A stretch of 64,000 nt of DNA from Bacteroidales bacterium (GTDB lineage Bacteria > Bacteroidota > Bacteroidia > Bacteroidales > Bacteroidaceae). The notes below the pieces were generated by a model. The model saw only the letters and a program-made list of their open reading frames with translations, was not told the DNA's origin and searched no databases. Of the stretch, positions 42,899 through 51,925 are shown one piece after another (within the stretch, counting starts at the first letter, position 1; every line of letters begins with the position of its first letter). The translations under genes were made by a program, and so were the position numbers. The stretch lies in NCBI GenBank assembly GCA_018064685.1, contig JAGHUS010000015.1, forward strand, positions 1 through 64,000, in the 5' to 3' direction.

Positions 42899-45142
42899 AT
42901 GAAACTTAATAAATTATTTCTTTCATTAGCGATGGCTGGTTCTGTAGCAGGAGTCACCACGTCATGTAGCGACATGTTGGACAAGGGTAACGAGTATGTT
43001 ATCTACACCGATGGTCGTGAGCTGACCAACCCTGCCGATACCGTAACCTCATTGTTGGGTATTCTCAATCAGCTTCAGTCCATTGCTGTTCGCACCAATC
43101 TTTTGGGTGAGGTGCGTGCTGACCTTGTAAATGTTAACTCAAATGCATCTATCGACCTCAAGAACCTGGCCAATTTTGATGCTAATGTAACGGGTGACGA
43201 GGATGCCAATAAGTACAATGTGCCTCGTGACTACTATGGTGTAATCAATAACTGCAACTACTATCTGGCTCATGCCGATAGTACTGCAGGTAACACCAAC
43301 CGTAACGAGAAGTATTTCATTTATGAGATTGGTCAGGTACATAGCATTCGTGCATGGGTTTATCTTCAGACAGTACTGGCCTATGGTCGAGTACCTCTGA
43401 TTACCGAGCCCGTCATCACAAAGCTTCAGAGCGAGGCCCAGTATCCTATGGTCGAGCTTAACGAGGTTTGTGACTACTTCATTGACGATCTGCAGCAGTA
43501 CTATGGTCGTGAGTATCCCGATCCTCAGACCTTTGGTAGTGATGTCAATCCTAAATTGTGCTTCTTCCCCACTCAGGTTGTCATGGGTGACCTCTACCTC
43601 TGGAAGGCAGTGGCAAATCATGATCCCGAGATGGCCAAGAAGGCTGCCAAGTGCTACTATGACTACATCATGTGGGACAAGAGCGGCAAGCGACTCACAA
43701 CTATGAGCACTCAAAGCATTGCATGGGGAGATCGTGCTCTCTTCCAGGAGAAGTATGAACGTCCTAATGGTAGCTTGAGCTATACATTTGGCGGAAACTG
43801 GGGTTCTGCAAATGTTGAGGGTATCACCTGTATCCCCATGGACTCTGCTTCTACCAGCGGTTACTACAACGAGTTGCGTAACCTCTACAACTACACCTAC
43901 AAGACCGAGGTTAAGGAGGCAAGCATATCTCCCTCGCAGAGTCTTATCGACCTGAGTGAGAGCCAGGAGTGGTATGGATACGATCAAAACCGCAAGGTGG
44001 TAAAGGTTGATAATACTAAGTTCGAGGATGAGCAGATCGAGGATCACATGTTGGGCGACCTTCGCTTCCAGGCTAACTACTACAAGCGTAAGATCACTCA
44101 CAATGCTACCGAGTACACTCAGCAGACTATCTACAAGCATGAGCAGCAGCACGTAGGTATCTACCGTGTTACTCAGCTCTACCTGCGTCTGGCCGAGGCT
44201 TTGAACTATGCTGGCTATCCCCGTTTCGCACGTACCATCCTTACCATCGGTCCCAACAATACCGTTATCGAGGGCGAGGTACTGCCTTACTACACTTCGG
44301 ATGCCGACAAGGAGTTCCTGTCTTACTTCAAGTTCGACAACACCAACTTCATCAGCTATGCTCAGAGCTACAATGCTCTGCTCGACACTCTCGATATGGT
44401 AAAGGGTTACGATCCCTTCTATCGTGATGCTGAGAACACCATCACCATGCGTGGTATCCACAGCCGTGGTTCTGGTCTTGCATTCCTCAATCCCAACTAC
44501 TGTGCCTTGGCTACTCCCGATAGCACCAGCTATCCCTTCGCTTTGGCAAAGCAGGTTGGTTCGAAGATCAAAAAGGAAGACTATGAGTTCCCCAAGGAGC
44601 CCACAAAGCCCAAGGAGGTTCTCAAGCCCTCAACCTGGGACAAGTATCCTCGCGAGACTCTCGAGCAGGATGCCTATGTTGAGTTCGGTGGTAAGAAAGC
44701 CAACTATAAGCGTTATCAGGATAGTGTAAGTAACTACATCAAGTATCTCGATGTCACCATGCCTGCTTATGAGTCAGAATATGCTGCATGGTCGGCTGAG
44801 ACTGCAGAGAAGCAGTTGAAGTACGATGCTGACACCGCTGCTTACAACCGTCGTCACGAGGTGTTTGCCGAGTCTTACGATGTTTGGTATAAGAGTGCAT
44901 TCAGCAATGCTAGCTTCATCGAGAAGGAGCAGGCTATTGTAGACCAGGCTATCCTCGACGAGCAGGCTCTTGAAATGGCTTACGAGGGCAACCGCTTCTT
45001 CGACCTCATGCGTCGTGCCCTTTGGTACAACGACAACAGCAAGCTTGCTAATCCCATTGCAAAGCGCAATCCCGCGCTCCAGGGCAAGCTCATGAACCGC
45101 CACAACTGGTACTTGAACTGGAAGAACAAGATTGGTTACTAA
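42899..45142 (+). CDS. SusD/RagB-type lipoprotein with a large C-terminal insertion (copy 2)
   Basis: The product is 747 residues, longer than typical SusD (about 500-600). Lipoprotein signal ends GVTTSCSDML (Cys about 23). The helical core is recognisable (HSIRAWVYLQTVLAYGRVPL, LRLAEALNYAGYPRFARTIL). The C-terminal signature ILDEQALEMAYEGNRFFDLM is preceded by about 130 extra residues (about 560-690), rich in Lys, Glu, Tyr and Pro (KEPTKPKEVLKPS, AYESEYAAWSAETAEKQLKY) and probably partly coiled-coil. This insertion could reach out from the surface or contact the FAS1 partner. It is the last gene of the operon, and a strong terminator follows 42 nt later. Confidence 0.88.
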   Translation: MKLNKLFLSLAMAGSVAGVTTSCSDMLDKGNEYVIYTDGRELTNPADTVTSLLGILNQLQSIAVRTNLLGEVRADLVNVNSNASIDLKNLANFDANVTGDEDANKYNVPRDYYGVINNCNYYLAHADSTAGNTNRNEKYFIYEIGQVHSIRAWVYLQTVLAYGRVPLITEPVITKLQSEAQYPMVELNEVCDYFIDDLQQYYGREYPDPQTFGSDVNPKLCFFPTQVVMGDLYLWKAVANHDPEMAKKAAKCYYDYIMWDKSGKRLTTMSTQSIAWGDRALFQEKYERPNGSLSYTFGGNWGSANVEGITCIPMDSASTSGYYNELRNLYNYTYKTEVKEASISPSQSLIDLSESQEWYGYDQNRKVVKVDNTKFEDEQIEDHMLGDLRFQANYYKRKITHNATEYTQQTIYKHEQQHVGIYRVTQLYLRLAEALNYAGYPRFARTILTIGPNNTVIEGEVLPYYTSDADKEFLSYFKFDNTNFISYAQSYNALLDTLDMVKGYDPFYRDAENTITMRGIHSRGSGLAFLNPNYCALATPDSTSYPFALAKQVGSKIKKEDYEFPKEPTKPKEVLKPSTWDKYPRETLEQDAYVEFGGKKANYKRYQDSVSNYIKYLDVTMPAYESEYAAWSAETAEKQLKYDADTAAYNRRHEVFAESYDVWYKSAFSNASFIEKEQAIVDQAILDEQALEMAYEGNRFFDLMRRALWYNDNSKLANPIAKRNPALQGKLMNRHNWYLNWKNKIGY

Positions 45143-45184
45143 TGTAACAGTGTGGATTTGCTACACGTAAATCCTAAAAATCAT

Positions 45185-45224
45185 AAAATCCTTGCTTGGG
45201 TAAAACCTTGCAAGGATTTTTTTT
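45185..45224 (+). terminator. Intrinsic terminator of the FAS1/SusCD operon
   Basis: AAAATCCTTGC (45185-45195) pairs perfectly with GCAAGGATTTT (45210-45220), continuing into a run of eight T. The T run overlaps the -33 element of the ileS promoter. Confidence 0.9.
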
Positions 45225-45253
45225 GCTCATATCCTTTCTTTTTTGTATCTTTG
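45222..45253 (+). promoter_or_regulatory. Promoter of ileS
   Basis: TTTG (45222-45225), 20 nt and TATCTTTG (45246-45253) form a full Bacteroidota promoter, giving a leader of about 110 nt. Confidence 0.7.
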
Positions 45254-45264
45254 CGCGCTATAAA

Positions 45265-45338
45265 GTGTAGCGACTATAATTGGTGCAGTAAACGTGCAGC
45301 GCTGATGCCGTGTTTGCATGGCAAACGTAATGCTACAC
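45265..45338 (+). promoter_or_regulatory. Structured ileS leader
   Basis: GTGTAGC (45265-45271) pairs with GCTACAC (45332-45338). Inside are the palindrome CAGCGCTG (45297-45304) and the perfect hairpin GTTTGC-ATG-GCAAAC (45312-45326). The shape is a multi-branched fold between the promoter and the ileS start. No T run follows, so control would be at translation or RNA stability rather than by termination. Confidence 0.5.
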
Positions 45339-45371
45339 CCGTATACGTGATAAAAGAAAATTATAAAAGAT

Positions 45372-48300
45372 ATGGCAAAGTTCGTAGAAAGAAACAACCT
45401 GAATCTTCCCGAGGTTAATGCGGAGGTTCTGGCAGAATGGAAGGCTAAAGATGTCTTCCATCGCAGCATCACAGAGAAGGATGGCTGTCCCGAATTCGTA
45501 TTCTTTGAAGGTCCTCCATCAGCAAATGGCCATCCTGGCATTCACCATGTCATGGGTCGTACCATCAAGGATACTTTCCTTCGTTACAAGACAATGTCTG
45601 GATACAAGGTGAACCGTAAGGCAGGATGGGATACACACGGACTTCCCGTTGAGCTCAGCGTGGAGAAGAGCCTTGGCATTACCAAGGAGGATATTGGCAA
45701 GAAGATCAGTGTTGACGACTACAATGACGCATGCCGTAAGAACGTCATGATGTATACCGACGAGTGGACCGACCTTACCGACAAGATGGGCTACTGGGTA
45801 GACCTCGAGCATCCTTATATCACATACGACAACAAGTACATCGAGTCTCTGTGGTGGCTTCTGAAACAGCTCTACAACAAGGATCTGCTTTACAAGGGTT
45901 ACACCATTCAGCCTTATAGTCCTGCTGCGGGTACAGGTTTGTCCAGCCACGAGCTGAACCAGCCCGGTTGCTATCGCGATGTCAAGGACACCACCGTTAC
46001 GGCTCAGTTCAAGGTGCTCGACGTATGCGAGGGCCTGAAGGGCAAGGGCGAATATACTCCTTGTGACGAGGCAGAGAACCTTCCTACCTATATCCTGGCG
46101 TGGACCACAACACCTTGGACATTGCCCAGCAACACAGCACTCTGTGTAGGTCCCAAGATTGACTATGTAGCCGTTGTCGGCCACAATCCCTATACCGACG
46201 AGAAGGCCGTATATATCATGGCCGAGAGTCGTCTGGCAGCATACTTCCAGCCCGCTAAGGACGAGGAAGGCAACGAACACCCCCTTCAGATTATCTGGCG
46301 TGGTAAGGGTACTGACCTCGTAGGTCTGCACTACCAGCAGCTCATGCCTTGGGTTAAGCCTTGTGCTCTCGAAGGCGACAAGGTCATCGACAAGAGTGCC
46401 GACGCATTCCGTGTCATCCCTGGCGATTATGTCACTACCGAGGACGGTACTGGTATCGTACACATCGCGCCTACTTTTGGTGCCGACGATGCCAAGGTAG
46501 CCAAGGATGCAGGCATCCCTTCGCTCTTTGTCATCGACAAGGCTGGCGACACGCGTCCTATGGTTGACTTCACCGGTAAGTACTTCGTGAAGGACGATAT
46601 GGACGAGCAGTTCGTAGCAGTCTGCGTCAACGAGGCATACTGGAAGCACAGTGGCGATTTCGTCAAGAATGCCTATGACCCCAAGTACAACGTCGACGGC
46701 AAGTACGACGAGAAGACTGCCCAGAAGGAAATGGACCTCAATGTCATCCTCTGCATCGAAATGAAGGAAGAGGGTACTGCTTTCAAGATTGAGAAGCACG
46801 TGCATAACTATCCTCACTGCTGGCGTACCGACAAGCCTGTCCTCTATTATCCCCTCGATTCATGGTTCATCCGCTCTACTGCTTGCAAGGAGCGTATGTC
46901 TGAGCTTAATAACACCATCCTTTGGAAGCCCGAGGCAACTGGCTCGGGTCGTTTCGGCAAGTGGCTCGAGAACCTCAACGACTGGAACCTCAGCCGTAGC
47001 CGTTACTGGGGAACACCTCTTCCCATCTGGCGCAACCGCGACACCAAGGAGGAGATTTGCATTGGCAGTGTTGAGGAGCTGTACAACGAGATTGAGAAGG
47101 CTGTGACTGCCCGTGTCATGACCAGCAACCCATTAAAGGACAAGGGCTTTGTTCCCGGTGACATGAGTCAGGAGAACTACGACCGCATCGACTTGCATCG
47201 TCCCTATGTTGATGACATCAAGTTGGTTGGCAAGGATGGAAGCGTGCTGACGCGCGAGCTTGACCTCATCGACGTTTGGTTTGACTCGGGTGCTATGCCT
47301 TATGCCCAGATACATTACCCCTTCGAGAACAAGGATGCGCTTGATAACCGTAAGTGCTATCCCGCCGACTTTATTGCTGAGGGCGTTGACCAGACCCGTG
47401 GCTGGTTCTTTACCCTTCATGCTATCGCTACAATGGTATTCGACTCTGTGGCCTACAAGGCAGTTATCAGTAATGGTCTGGTGCTCGACAAGAATGGTAT
47501 TAAGATGTCAAAGCGTCTGGGTAATGTTATCAATCCTTTCGACTGCATCAAGGACTTTGGTATCGACCCCGTGCGTTGGTACATGATTACTAACTCTGCT
47601 CCTTGGGACAACCTCAGCTTCGACCCCGAGGGCGTCAAAAAGGTGGCTGCCGGTTTCTTCCGTCAGATTCACCAGACCTATAGCGGTATCTTCGCACCTT
47701 ATGCCAACGGTGACGGTTTCACTGGCGAGGAGCCTATGGTGGCCTATGCCGAGCGCGATGTGATGGACCGTTGGATTATCAGCAGCCTGAACAGTCTCGT
47801 CAAGGAGGTCAAGGCTTCGCTCGACGACTACGAGCCTACTCGTGCTGGTCGTGCCATCCAAGAGTTTGTCGATGTTGACTTCTCAAACTGGTACGTTCGT
47901 CTTTGCAAGAAGCGTCTCTATGATGATGGTATGACTCAGGACAAGCTGGCTTGCTATCAGACTATGTACGAGTGCTTGCTTACACTCTCTAAGCTTATTG
48001 CTCCCATCTCCCCCTTCTATGCTGACCGCCTCTACAAAGATCTGGCACCTAGCAACGCATGCGATAGTGTACATCTTGACAGTTATCCTGTCTGCAACGA
48101 GGCTAACATCGACGCACAGCTCGAGGAGGATATGAAGTTCGTGCAGAAGATATGCTCTATGGCACTGTCGTTGCGCAAGAAGGAATCCATCGGCGTACGT
48201 CAGCCTCTGCACCGCATTGCTATTCCCGTTACCGACCAACGCATCAAGGAGGGTGTTGAGTCGCTCAAGCAGATTATCCTCGACGAATTGAATATCAAGG

Positions 48301-48803
48301 AGGTTGAGTTTGTTGAAGGCAATATGGTGGATAAGCACGTGAAGCCCAACTTCCGTGTTATGGGTAAGAAGTTCGGCAAGCAGATGAAGGCTGCCGCCGC
48401 TGTCGTTACCGCTTTGAGTCAAGAACAGATATCTCAGCTCGAGCAGGGTTCACTTGCTATTGAGGTAGAAGGTACTGCTTATGAACTCTCTCGCGAGGAT
48501 GTGGAGATCAGCGCAGAGGATATGCCCGGATGGAGTGTTACCAACGAAGGCGTACTCACCGTTGCTCTCGACATCACCATTACGCCCGAGCTTCGTCTCG
48601 AGGGTGTGGCACGCGATGTCAACCGCAGCATTCAGGCCATGCGTAAGAAGATGGATCTTCAGTATAAGGATCGCATCATTGTTACCTTGCCCGATACGCC
48701 CGAGAACCAGGCAGTACTGAAAGAGTTCTCTGCATATATCTGCTCACAGGTTCTGGCCGATGAAATAAAGCTTGGTGATGAATTGAACGTCCAGAAAGTA
48801 TAA
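45372..48803 (+). CDS. ileS: Isoleucyl-tRNA synthetase
   Basis: The product is 1143 residues, typical of Bacteroidota IleS. The class I HIGH-type motif is in PPSANGHPGIHHVMGR (about 48-63). The editing domain contains TWTTTPWTLPSNTALC. The KMSK loop is KNGIKMSKRLGN (about 706-717). The C-terminal anticodon-binding domain includes DFSNWYVRLCKKRLYDD. The enzyme charges tRNA-Ile and proofreads valine. It has its own promoter and a structured leader. Confidence 0.96.
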   Translation: MAKFVERNNLNLPEVNAEVLAEWKAKDVFHRSITEKDGCPEFVFFEGPPSANGHPGIHHVMGRTIKDTFLRYKTMSGYKVNRKAGWDTHGLPVELSVEKSLGITKEDIGKKISVDDYNDACRKNVMMYTDEWTDLTDKMGYWVDLEHPYITYDNKYIESLWWLLKQLYNKDLLYKGYTIQPYSPAAGTGLSSHELNQPGCYRDVKDTTVTAQFKVLDVCEGLKGKGEYTPCDEAENLPTYILAWTTTPWTLPSNTALCVGPKIDYVAVVGHNPYTDEKAVYIMAESRLAAYFQPAKDEEGNEHPLQIIWRGKGTDLVGLHYQQLMPWVKPCALEGDKVIDKSADAFRVIPGDYVTTEDGTGIVHIAPTFGADDAKVAKDAGIPSLFVIDKAGDTRPMVDFTGKYFVKDDMDEQFVAVCVNEAYWKHSGDFVKNAYDPKYNVDGKYDEKTAQKEMDLNVILCIEMKEEGTAFKIEKHVHNYPHCWRTDKPVLYYPLDSWFIRSTACKERMSELNNTILWKPEATGSGRFGKWLENLNDWNLSRSRYWGTPLPIWRNRDTKEEICIGSVEELYNEIEKAVTARVMTSNPLKDKGFVPGDMSQENYDRIDLHRPYVDDIKLVGKDGSVLTRELDLIDVWFDSGAMPYAQIHYPFENKDALDNRKCYPADFIAEGVDQTRGWFFTLHAIATMVFDSVAYKAVISNGLVLDKNGIKMSKRLGNVINPFDCIKDFGIDPVRWYMITNSAPWDNLSFDPEGVKKVAAGFFRQIHQTYSGIFAPYANGDGFTGEEPMVAYAERDVMDRWIISSLNSLVKEVKASLDDYEPTRAGRAIQEFVDVDFSNWYVRLCKKRLYDDGMTQDKLACYQTMYECLLTLSKLIAPISPFYADRLYKDLAPSNACDSVHLDSYPVCNEANIDAQLEEDMKFVQKICSMALSLRKKESIGVRQPLHRIAIPVTDQRIKEGVESLKQIILDELNIKEVEFVEGNMVDKHVKPNFRVMGKKFGKQMKAAAAVVTALSQEQISQLEQGSLAIEVEGTAYELSREDVEISAEDMPGWSVTNEGVLTVALDITITPELRLEGVARDVNRSIQAMRKKMDLQYKDRIIVTLPDTPENQAVLKEFSAYICSQVLADEIKLGDELNVQKV

Positions 48804-48826
48804 AAAAGTAATGAATTGAAATACAA

Positions 48827-48867
48827 CCAAAGGAGATTGTGGAGTTTCTGCTCTCTTTCTCCTTTGG
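48827..48867 (+). terminator. Hairpin after ileS
   Basis: CCAAAGGAGA (48827-48836) pairs with TCTCCTTTGG (48858-48867). The T run is weak (CTTCC), so it may be a partial terminator or a processing site before the TraR/DksA-like gene. Confidence 0.5.
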
Positions 48868-48924
48868 CTTCCATAAAATCCTTATTTCAAACTTAAACAA
48901 TCATCCTACACCTTATTTATAGCT

Positions 48925-49308
48925 ATGGAAGAGAAGAAACACTATACCGACGAGGAACTCGAGGAGTTTCGCGTGTTGATTGAAGAGAAACTGGCTATGG
49001 CCCAGCGTGACTATGAGAAGGTCATTGACGAGTTGACCAACCGTAACAGCAATGGTGTAGACGACACGTCGCCCACTTTCCATGCTTTGGAGGAGGGCAG
49101 TTTCGCTCAGTCTAAAGAGCAGTTGGTAGGTCTTGCCAATCGTACACAGAAGTACATTGCAGGCTTGAAGGCTGCTTTGATACGTATCGAGAAGAAGACC
49201 TATGGCATCTGCCGTGAGACAGGTAAGCTTATACCCAAAGAGCGCCTGCGTGCCGTTCCTCATGCCACTCTCTGCATTGAAGTTAAGCAAAACAATCGCA
49301 TACACTAA
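48925..49308 (+). CDS. TraR/DksA-family zinc-finger-like protein
   Basis: The product is 127 residues. An N-terminal helical coiled-coil region spans about 1-85, followed by the C-terminal box KTYGICRETGKLIPKERLRA (about 92-112). Only one Cys of each canonical CxxC pair remains (ICRETG and TLCIE), which is usual for the Bacteroidota version. Such proteins bind RNA polymerase or act as small regulators. It is the first gene of the conserved trio with lspA and a DUF4296 lipoprotein. Confidence 0.85.
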   Translation: MEEKKHYTDEELEEFRVLIEEKLAMAQRDYEKVIDELTNRNSNGVDDTSPTFHALEEGSFAQSKEQLVGLANRTQKYIAGLKAALIRIEKKTYGICRETGKLIPKERLRAVPHATLCIEVKQNNRIH

Positions 49309-49479
49309 TGACGATAGTCGTCTGGGCTTCTCATTGTTGCCTAAATGGCTTAACACGCAAGCGACAATGAGCGGACAGACTATGTGGTGGTGTCTTATGC
49401 CATAAAGGTTATGACATGACCGTGACCCTTTGGCGAATCGTTACACGGTGAGTTATAAAGTATTGGAATTGAAGAGTTG

Positions 49480-50154
49480 ATGAAGTTAGAAAAGAAACAA
49501 GCCTGGCTGGCAGTTGCTGTCGTCCTGTTGCTTATCATTATTGATCAGTATAGTAAGATATACGTCAAGACCCATTTCTCTCTTGGCGAGGACGTTCCTG
49601 TCTTCGGTTTGGACTGGTGGAGGCTGAAGTTTATCGAGAACGACGGCATGGCCTTTGGCATGGAGTTTGGTTCCAAGTTGTTCCTTACGCTATTCCGTGT
49701 TTTTGCCAGTGGAGCCATGATATGGTATATAGGCAAGAGGATTAAGTCAGGCATCAAAACAGGTTTTCTTCTCACCCTCACTTTTATCCTTGCTGGAGCC
49801 GTAGGTAACATCATCGACTGTATGTTCTATGGACTTATCTTCTCCGAGTCACCCCTCTATGGGCCAGTTGCCTCGTGGGTGGATTTTGGCGAAGGTTACG
49901 GCTCTTTCATGCACGGCAAGGTGGTAGACATGTTCTATTTTCCTTTGTTTGAGTTTGATTGGCCCAGTTGGATTCCCTTTATCGGTGGTAAGCACTTCGA
50001 GTTCTTCAGTGCCATCTTCAATTTTGCCGATGCCTGCATCACCTGTGGTGTCTTTGCCTTCCTGCTGTTCTATCGCAACGAACTCTCGCAGAAGGTCAAA
50101 GAGGATGAGATGTCGAATGAAGAAGAATCCGACGAAAAGGCTGGCGAACAATAG
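49480..50154 (+). CDS. lspA: Lipoprotein signal peptidase (signal peptidase II)
   Basis: The product is 224 residues from the ATG at 49480; a TTG one codon earlier is less likely. It has four membrane segments. Family motifs are IIDQYSKIYV, FIENDGMAFGMEFG, GNIIDCMFYG (catalytic Asp) and FNFADACITCGVF (second catalytic Asp). It cleaves lipoprotein signal peptides after lipidation in the inner membrane. An extra loop between the two Asp motifs (about 125-170) makes it longer than enterobacterial LspA. It should process the FAS1 and SusD lipoproteins encoded upstream. The C-terminus is acidic. Confidence 0.93.
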   Translation: MKLEKKQAWLAVAVVLLLIIIDQYSKIYVKTHFSLGEDVPVFGLDWWRLKFIENDGMAFGMEFGSKLFLTLFRVFASGAMIWYIGKRIKSGIKTGFLLTLTFILAGAVGNIIDCMFYGLIFSESPLYGPVASWVDFGEGYGSFMHGKVVDMFYFPLFEFDWPSWIPFIGGKHFEFFSAIFNFADACITCGVFAFLLFYRNELSQKVKEDEMSNEEESDEKAGEQ

Positions 50155-50217
50155 CCGCATAATACTGCAAGCATAAAGTAAGAGTCTTTTATTACTTGGT
50201 ATAAATAGAATAGCATA

Positions 50218-51291
50218 ATGAAAAGTGTATCAAGAAAATATACAATAGCATCTGAAGCTACTTCTTCCTTCGTGTGTAAGAAGCAACTGCCAGCATTGTC
50301 CTCTTTCTTGGTGACATGTTTTGTTATGCTGTTTGCCTTCCTGCTTGCTTCGTGCAAGCCTGGTACGCCTGCCGGTGTGCTCTCTCAGTCAGAGATGGAG
50401 GATGTCCTCTATGACTATCATCTGGCGCAAGGTGTTGCCGAATGTGGCGACGGCGATGTAGAGCAGAATCGTTATAAGTATGTTCAAGCCGTCTTCCAAA
50501 AGCACGGCATCACCGAGGCAGAGTTCGACTCCAGCATGATATGGTATTCGGCCAACTCCGAGCTGTTGCTCAAGATATACGCCCGTCTGAATGAACGTTT
50601 CGAATCAGAGTCGAAAGGCTTGGGTCTTGGTGTCAGCGAGACGGAGATGTTTGCCAATATGTCGGCTGTGGGCGATACCGCCAATATATGGTCGGGAAGC
50701 AAGATGCTTGTTCTGCAAAACAACCGCACCAACAACCTGCGCACCATCACCATCAATGCCGACTCAACTTTCCGTCCCGGTGATAATTATAAGCTGAGCT
50801 TCAGCGCCCAGTTCCTTGGCGATTCGCGCGAAGCCTATGCATTCCTTAACGTACAGTACAAGGACAAGACGAATGCATCAGTCTATACTCGCATCTCATC
50901 TAGTCCTGATATCCGTTTGGATTTGCCTCAGCGTACTGATTGTGACGATTTTGAGACGGAGAAGATTACCGTGACGTTCTTCTCTGCACTCAATCCTTCT
51001 CAGGATTATTCCAGCTACCTGTGCATCATGAATACAGCGTTGCTCCGCATTCATTCCAAGGATGTAGGCAAGGCCGCAGACAAGGATAGCGAGAAGTCCG
51101 ATTCACTAGCTCTCGATAGTCTCTCGACCGACTCCCTGGCACTTGCAGATAGTCTTGGTACGCCTGTCAAGAATTCGTTGCCAGAACGGTCTGGCGATGA
51201 TATGGATAAAGGAGTCGTCCTAAAGGAAGCACTTCCTTCTATTCAAAGTTCTAAGGCTAGGGCAGTAAAACGTTCGATAAATGAACGGTAA
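50218..51291 (+). CDS. DUF4296 domain lipoprotein
   Basis: The product is 357 residues. A hydrophobic segment ends LLASCKPGTP (about 34-50), a lipoprotein-type signal preceded by an unusually long N-terminal extension; an internal start such as the Met in FVMLFAFLLAS (about 41) is possible. The DUF4296 domain covers about 55-135 (EMEDVLYDYHLAQGVAECGD, SMIWYSANSELLLKIYARL). The rest is beta-rich, with a Ser/Asp-rich stretch (about 285-320). The function is unknown. Its place right after lspA is conserved in Bacteroidota. Confidence 0.8.
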   Translation: MKSVSRKYTIASEATSSFVCKKQLPALSSFLVTCFVMLFAFLLASCKPGTPAGVLSQSEMEDVLYDYHLAQGVAECGDGDVEQNRYKYVQAVFQKHGITEAEFDSSMIWYSANSELLLKIYARLNERFESESKGLGLGVSETEMFANMSAVGDTANIWSGSKMLVLQNNRTNNLRTITINADSTFRPGDNYKLSFSAQFLGDSREAYAFLNVQYKDKTNASVYTRISSSPDIRLDLPQRTDCDDFETEKITVTFFSALNPSQDYSSYLCIMNTALLRIHSKDVGKAADKDSEKSDSLALDSLSTDSLALADSLGTPVKNSLPERSGDDMDKGVVLKEALPSIQSSKARAVKRSINER

Positions 51292-51348
51292 GACTGCAAG
51301 CATCCTTCGTGAAGATATGAAATGGCATAATGCATATTGAACTTGGCA

Positions 51349-51546
51349 ATGAGGAAAGTGGCTGCACATAGAGTGATACTAGCCGACGGCACCATACTGC
51401 CTATGGAGGTAGTGACGTTGGACGAGAGAGGACAAGTGGTGGAACATCACAAACTCACGCACGAAGAGGCTGGGGTAGAGTGGTACGAGGGAGAATACAG
51501 AATTCAACTTGGTGAGGAGATGACATCCACGGCCAAGTTGTTATAG
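51349..51546 (+). CDS. Small conserved-looking protein of unknown function
   Basis: The product is 65 residues, starting MRKVAAHRVILADGTILPME. It is beta-rich with an acidic C-terminal half (HEEAGVEWYEGEYRIQLGEE). The frame opens at a TTG at 51337, but the ATG at 51349 is more natural. It has no signal peptide and no recognised domain. It lies 57 nt after the DUF4296 gene and 43 nt before the ACT-domain gene, in the same direction, so it may share their transcript. Confidence 0.6.
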   Translation: MRKVAAHRVILADGTILPMEVVTLDERGQVVEHHKLTHEEAGVEWYEGEYRIQLGEEMTSTAKLL

Positions 51547-51589
51547 AGATACGATAAATACATACAATCAATCAACCAATTAGGAATAT

Positions 51590-51862
51590 ATGAATAAGGT
51601 TATTATCACAGTAGTGGGTAAGGATAACAAAGGAATCATTGCTCGTGTGTGCACTTATCTGGCCGATCACGATGCCAACATTCTGGACATCTCTCAGACC
51701 ATTGTGAGTGGTTTCTTCAATATGATGATGATTGTTGACCTGGCTGATACCGATGGCAATTTCGACCAGATTCAGAACGACTTGCACGAGTTGGGGCTGA
51801 TGATGGGCCTCGAGATAAAGTGCCAGCGTGAAGAGATATTCGAGAAGATGCACAGGATTTGA
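51590..51862 (+). CDS. ACT domain protein (UPF0237 type)
   Basis: The product is 90 residues made of a single ACT fold: MNKVIITVVGKDNKGIIARV, then DISQTIVSGFFNMMMIVDL, ending REEIFEKMHRI. ACT domains bind amino acids or other small ligands and usually regulate enzymes. Stand-alone forms of this type have no settled role. It sits 63 nt before hisC. Confidence 0.88.
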   Translation: MNKVIITVVGKDNKGIIARVCTYLADHDANILDISQTIVSGFFNMMMIVDLADTDGNFDQIQNDLHELGLMMGLEIKCQREEIFEKMHRI

Positions 51863-51925
51863 TGCCTTTCACAGGCTTCGCTTCCGTTCTTCTCACTTTT
51901 TAACCATTAAAACAAACGATTTTAT

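Noticed and set aside
43139-44461. 440-codon minus-strand open frame
   Set aside because: It mirrors the second SusD gene. The SusD frame has a lipoprotein signal and family motifs, while the antisense product looks like reversed codon bias.
45254-45371. T-box riboswitch before ileS
   Set aside because: There is no T-box core sequence and no terminator/antiterminator pair, and T-boxes are not expected in Bacteroidota. Only a generic structured leader is claimed.
45519-46817. 432-codon minus-strand open frame
   Set aside because: It lies entirely within ileS, whose motifs are clear. It is an antisense by-product of codon bias.
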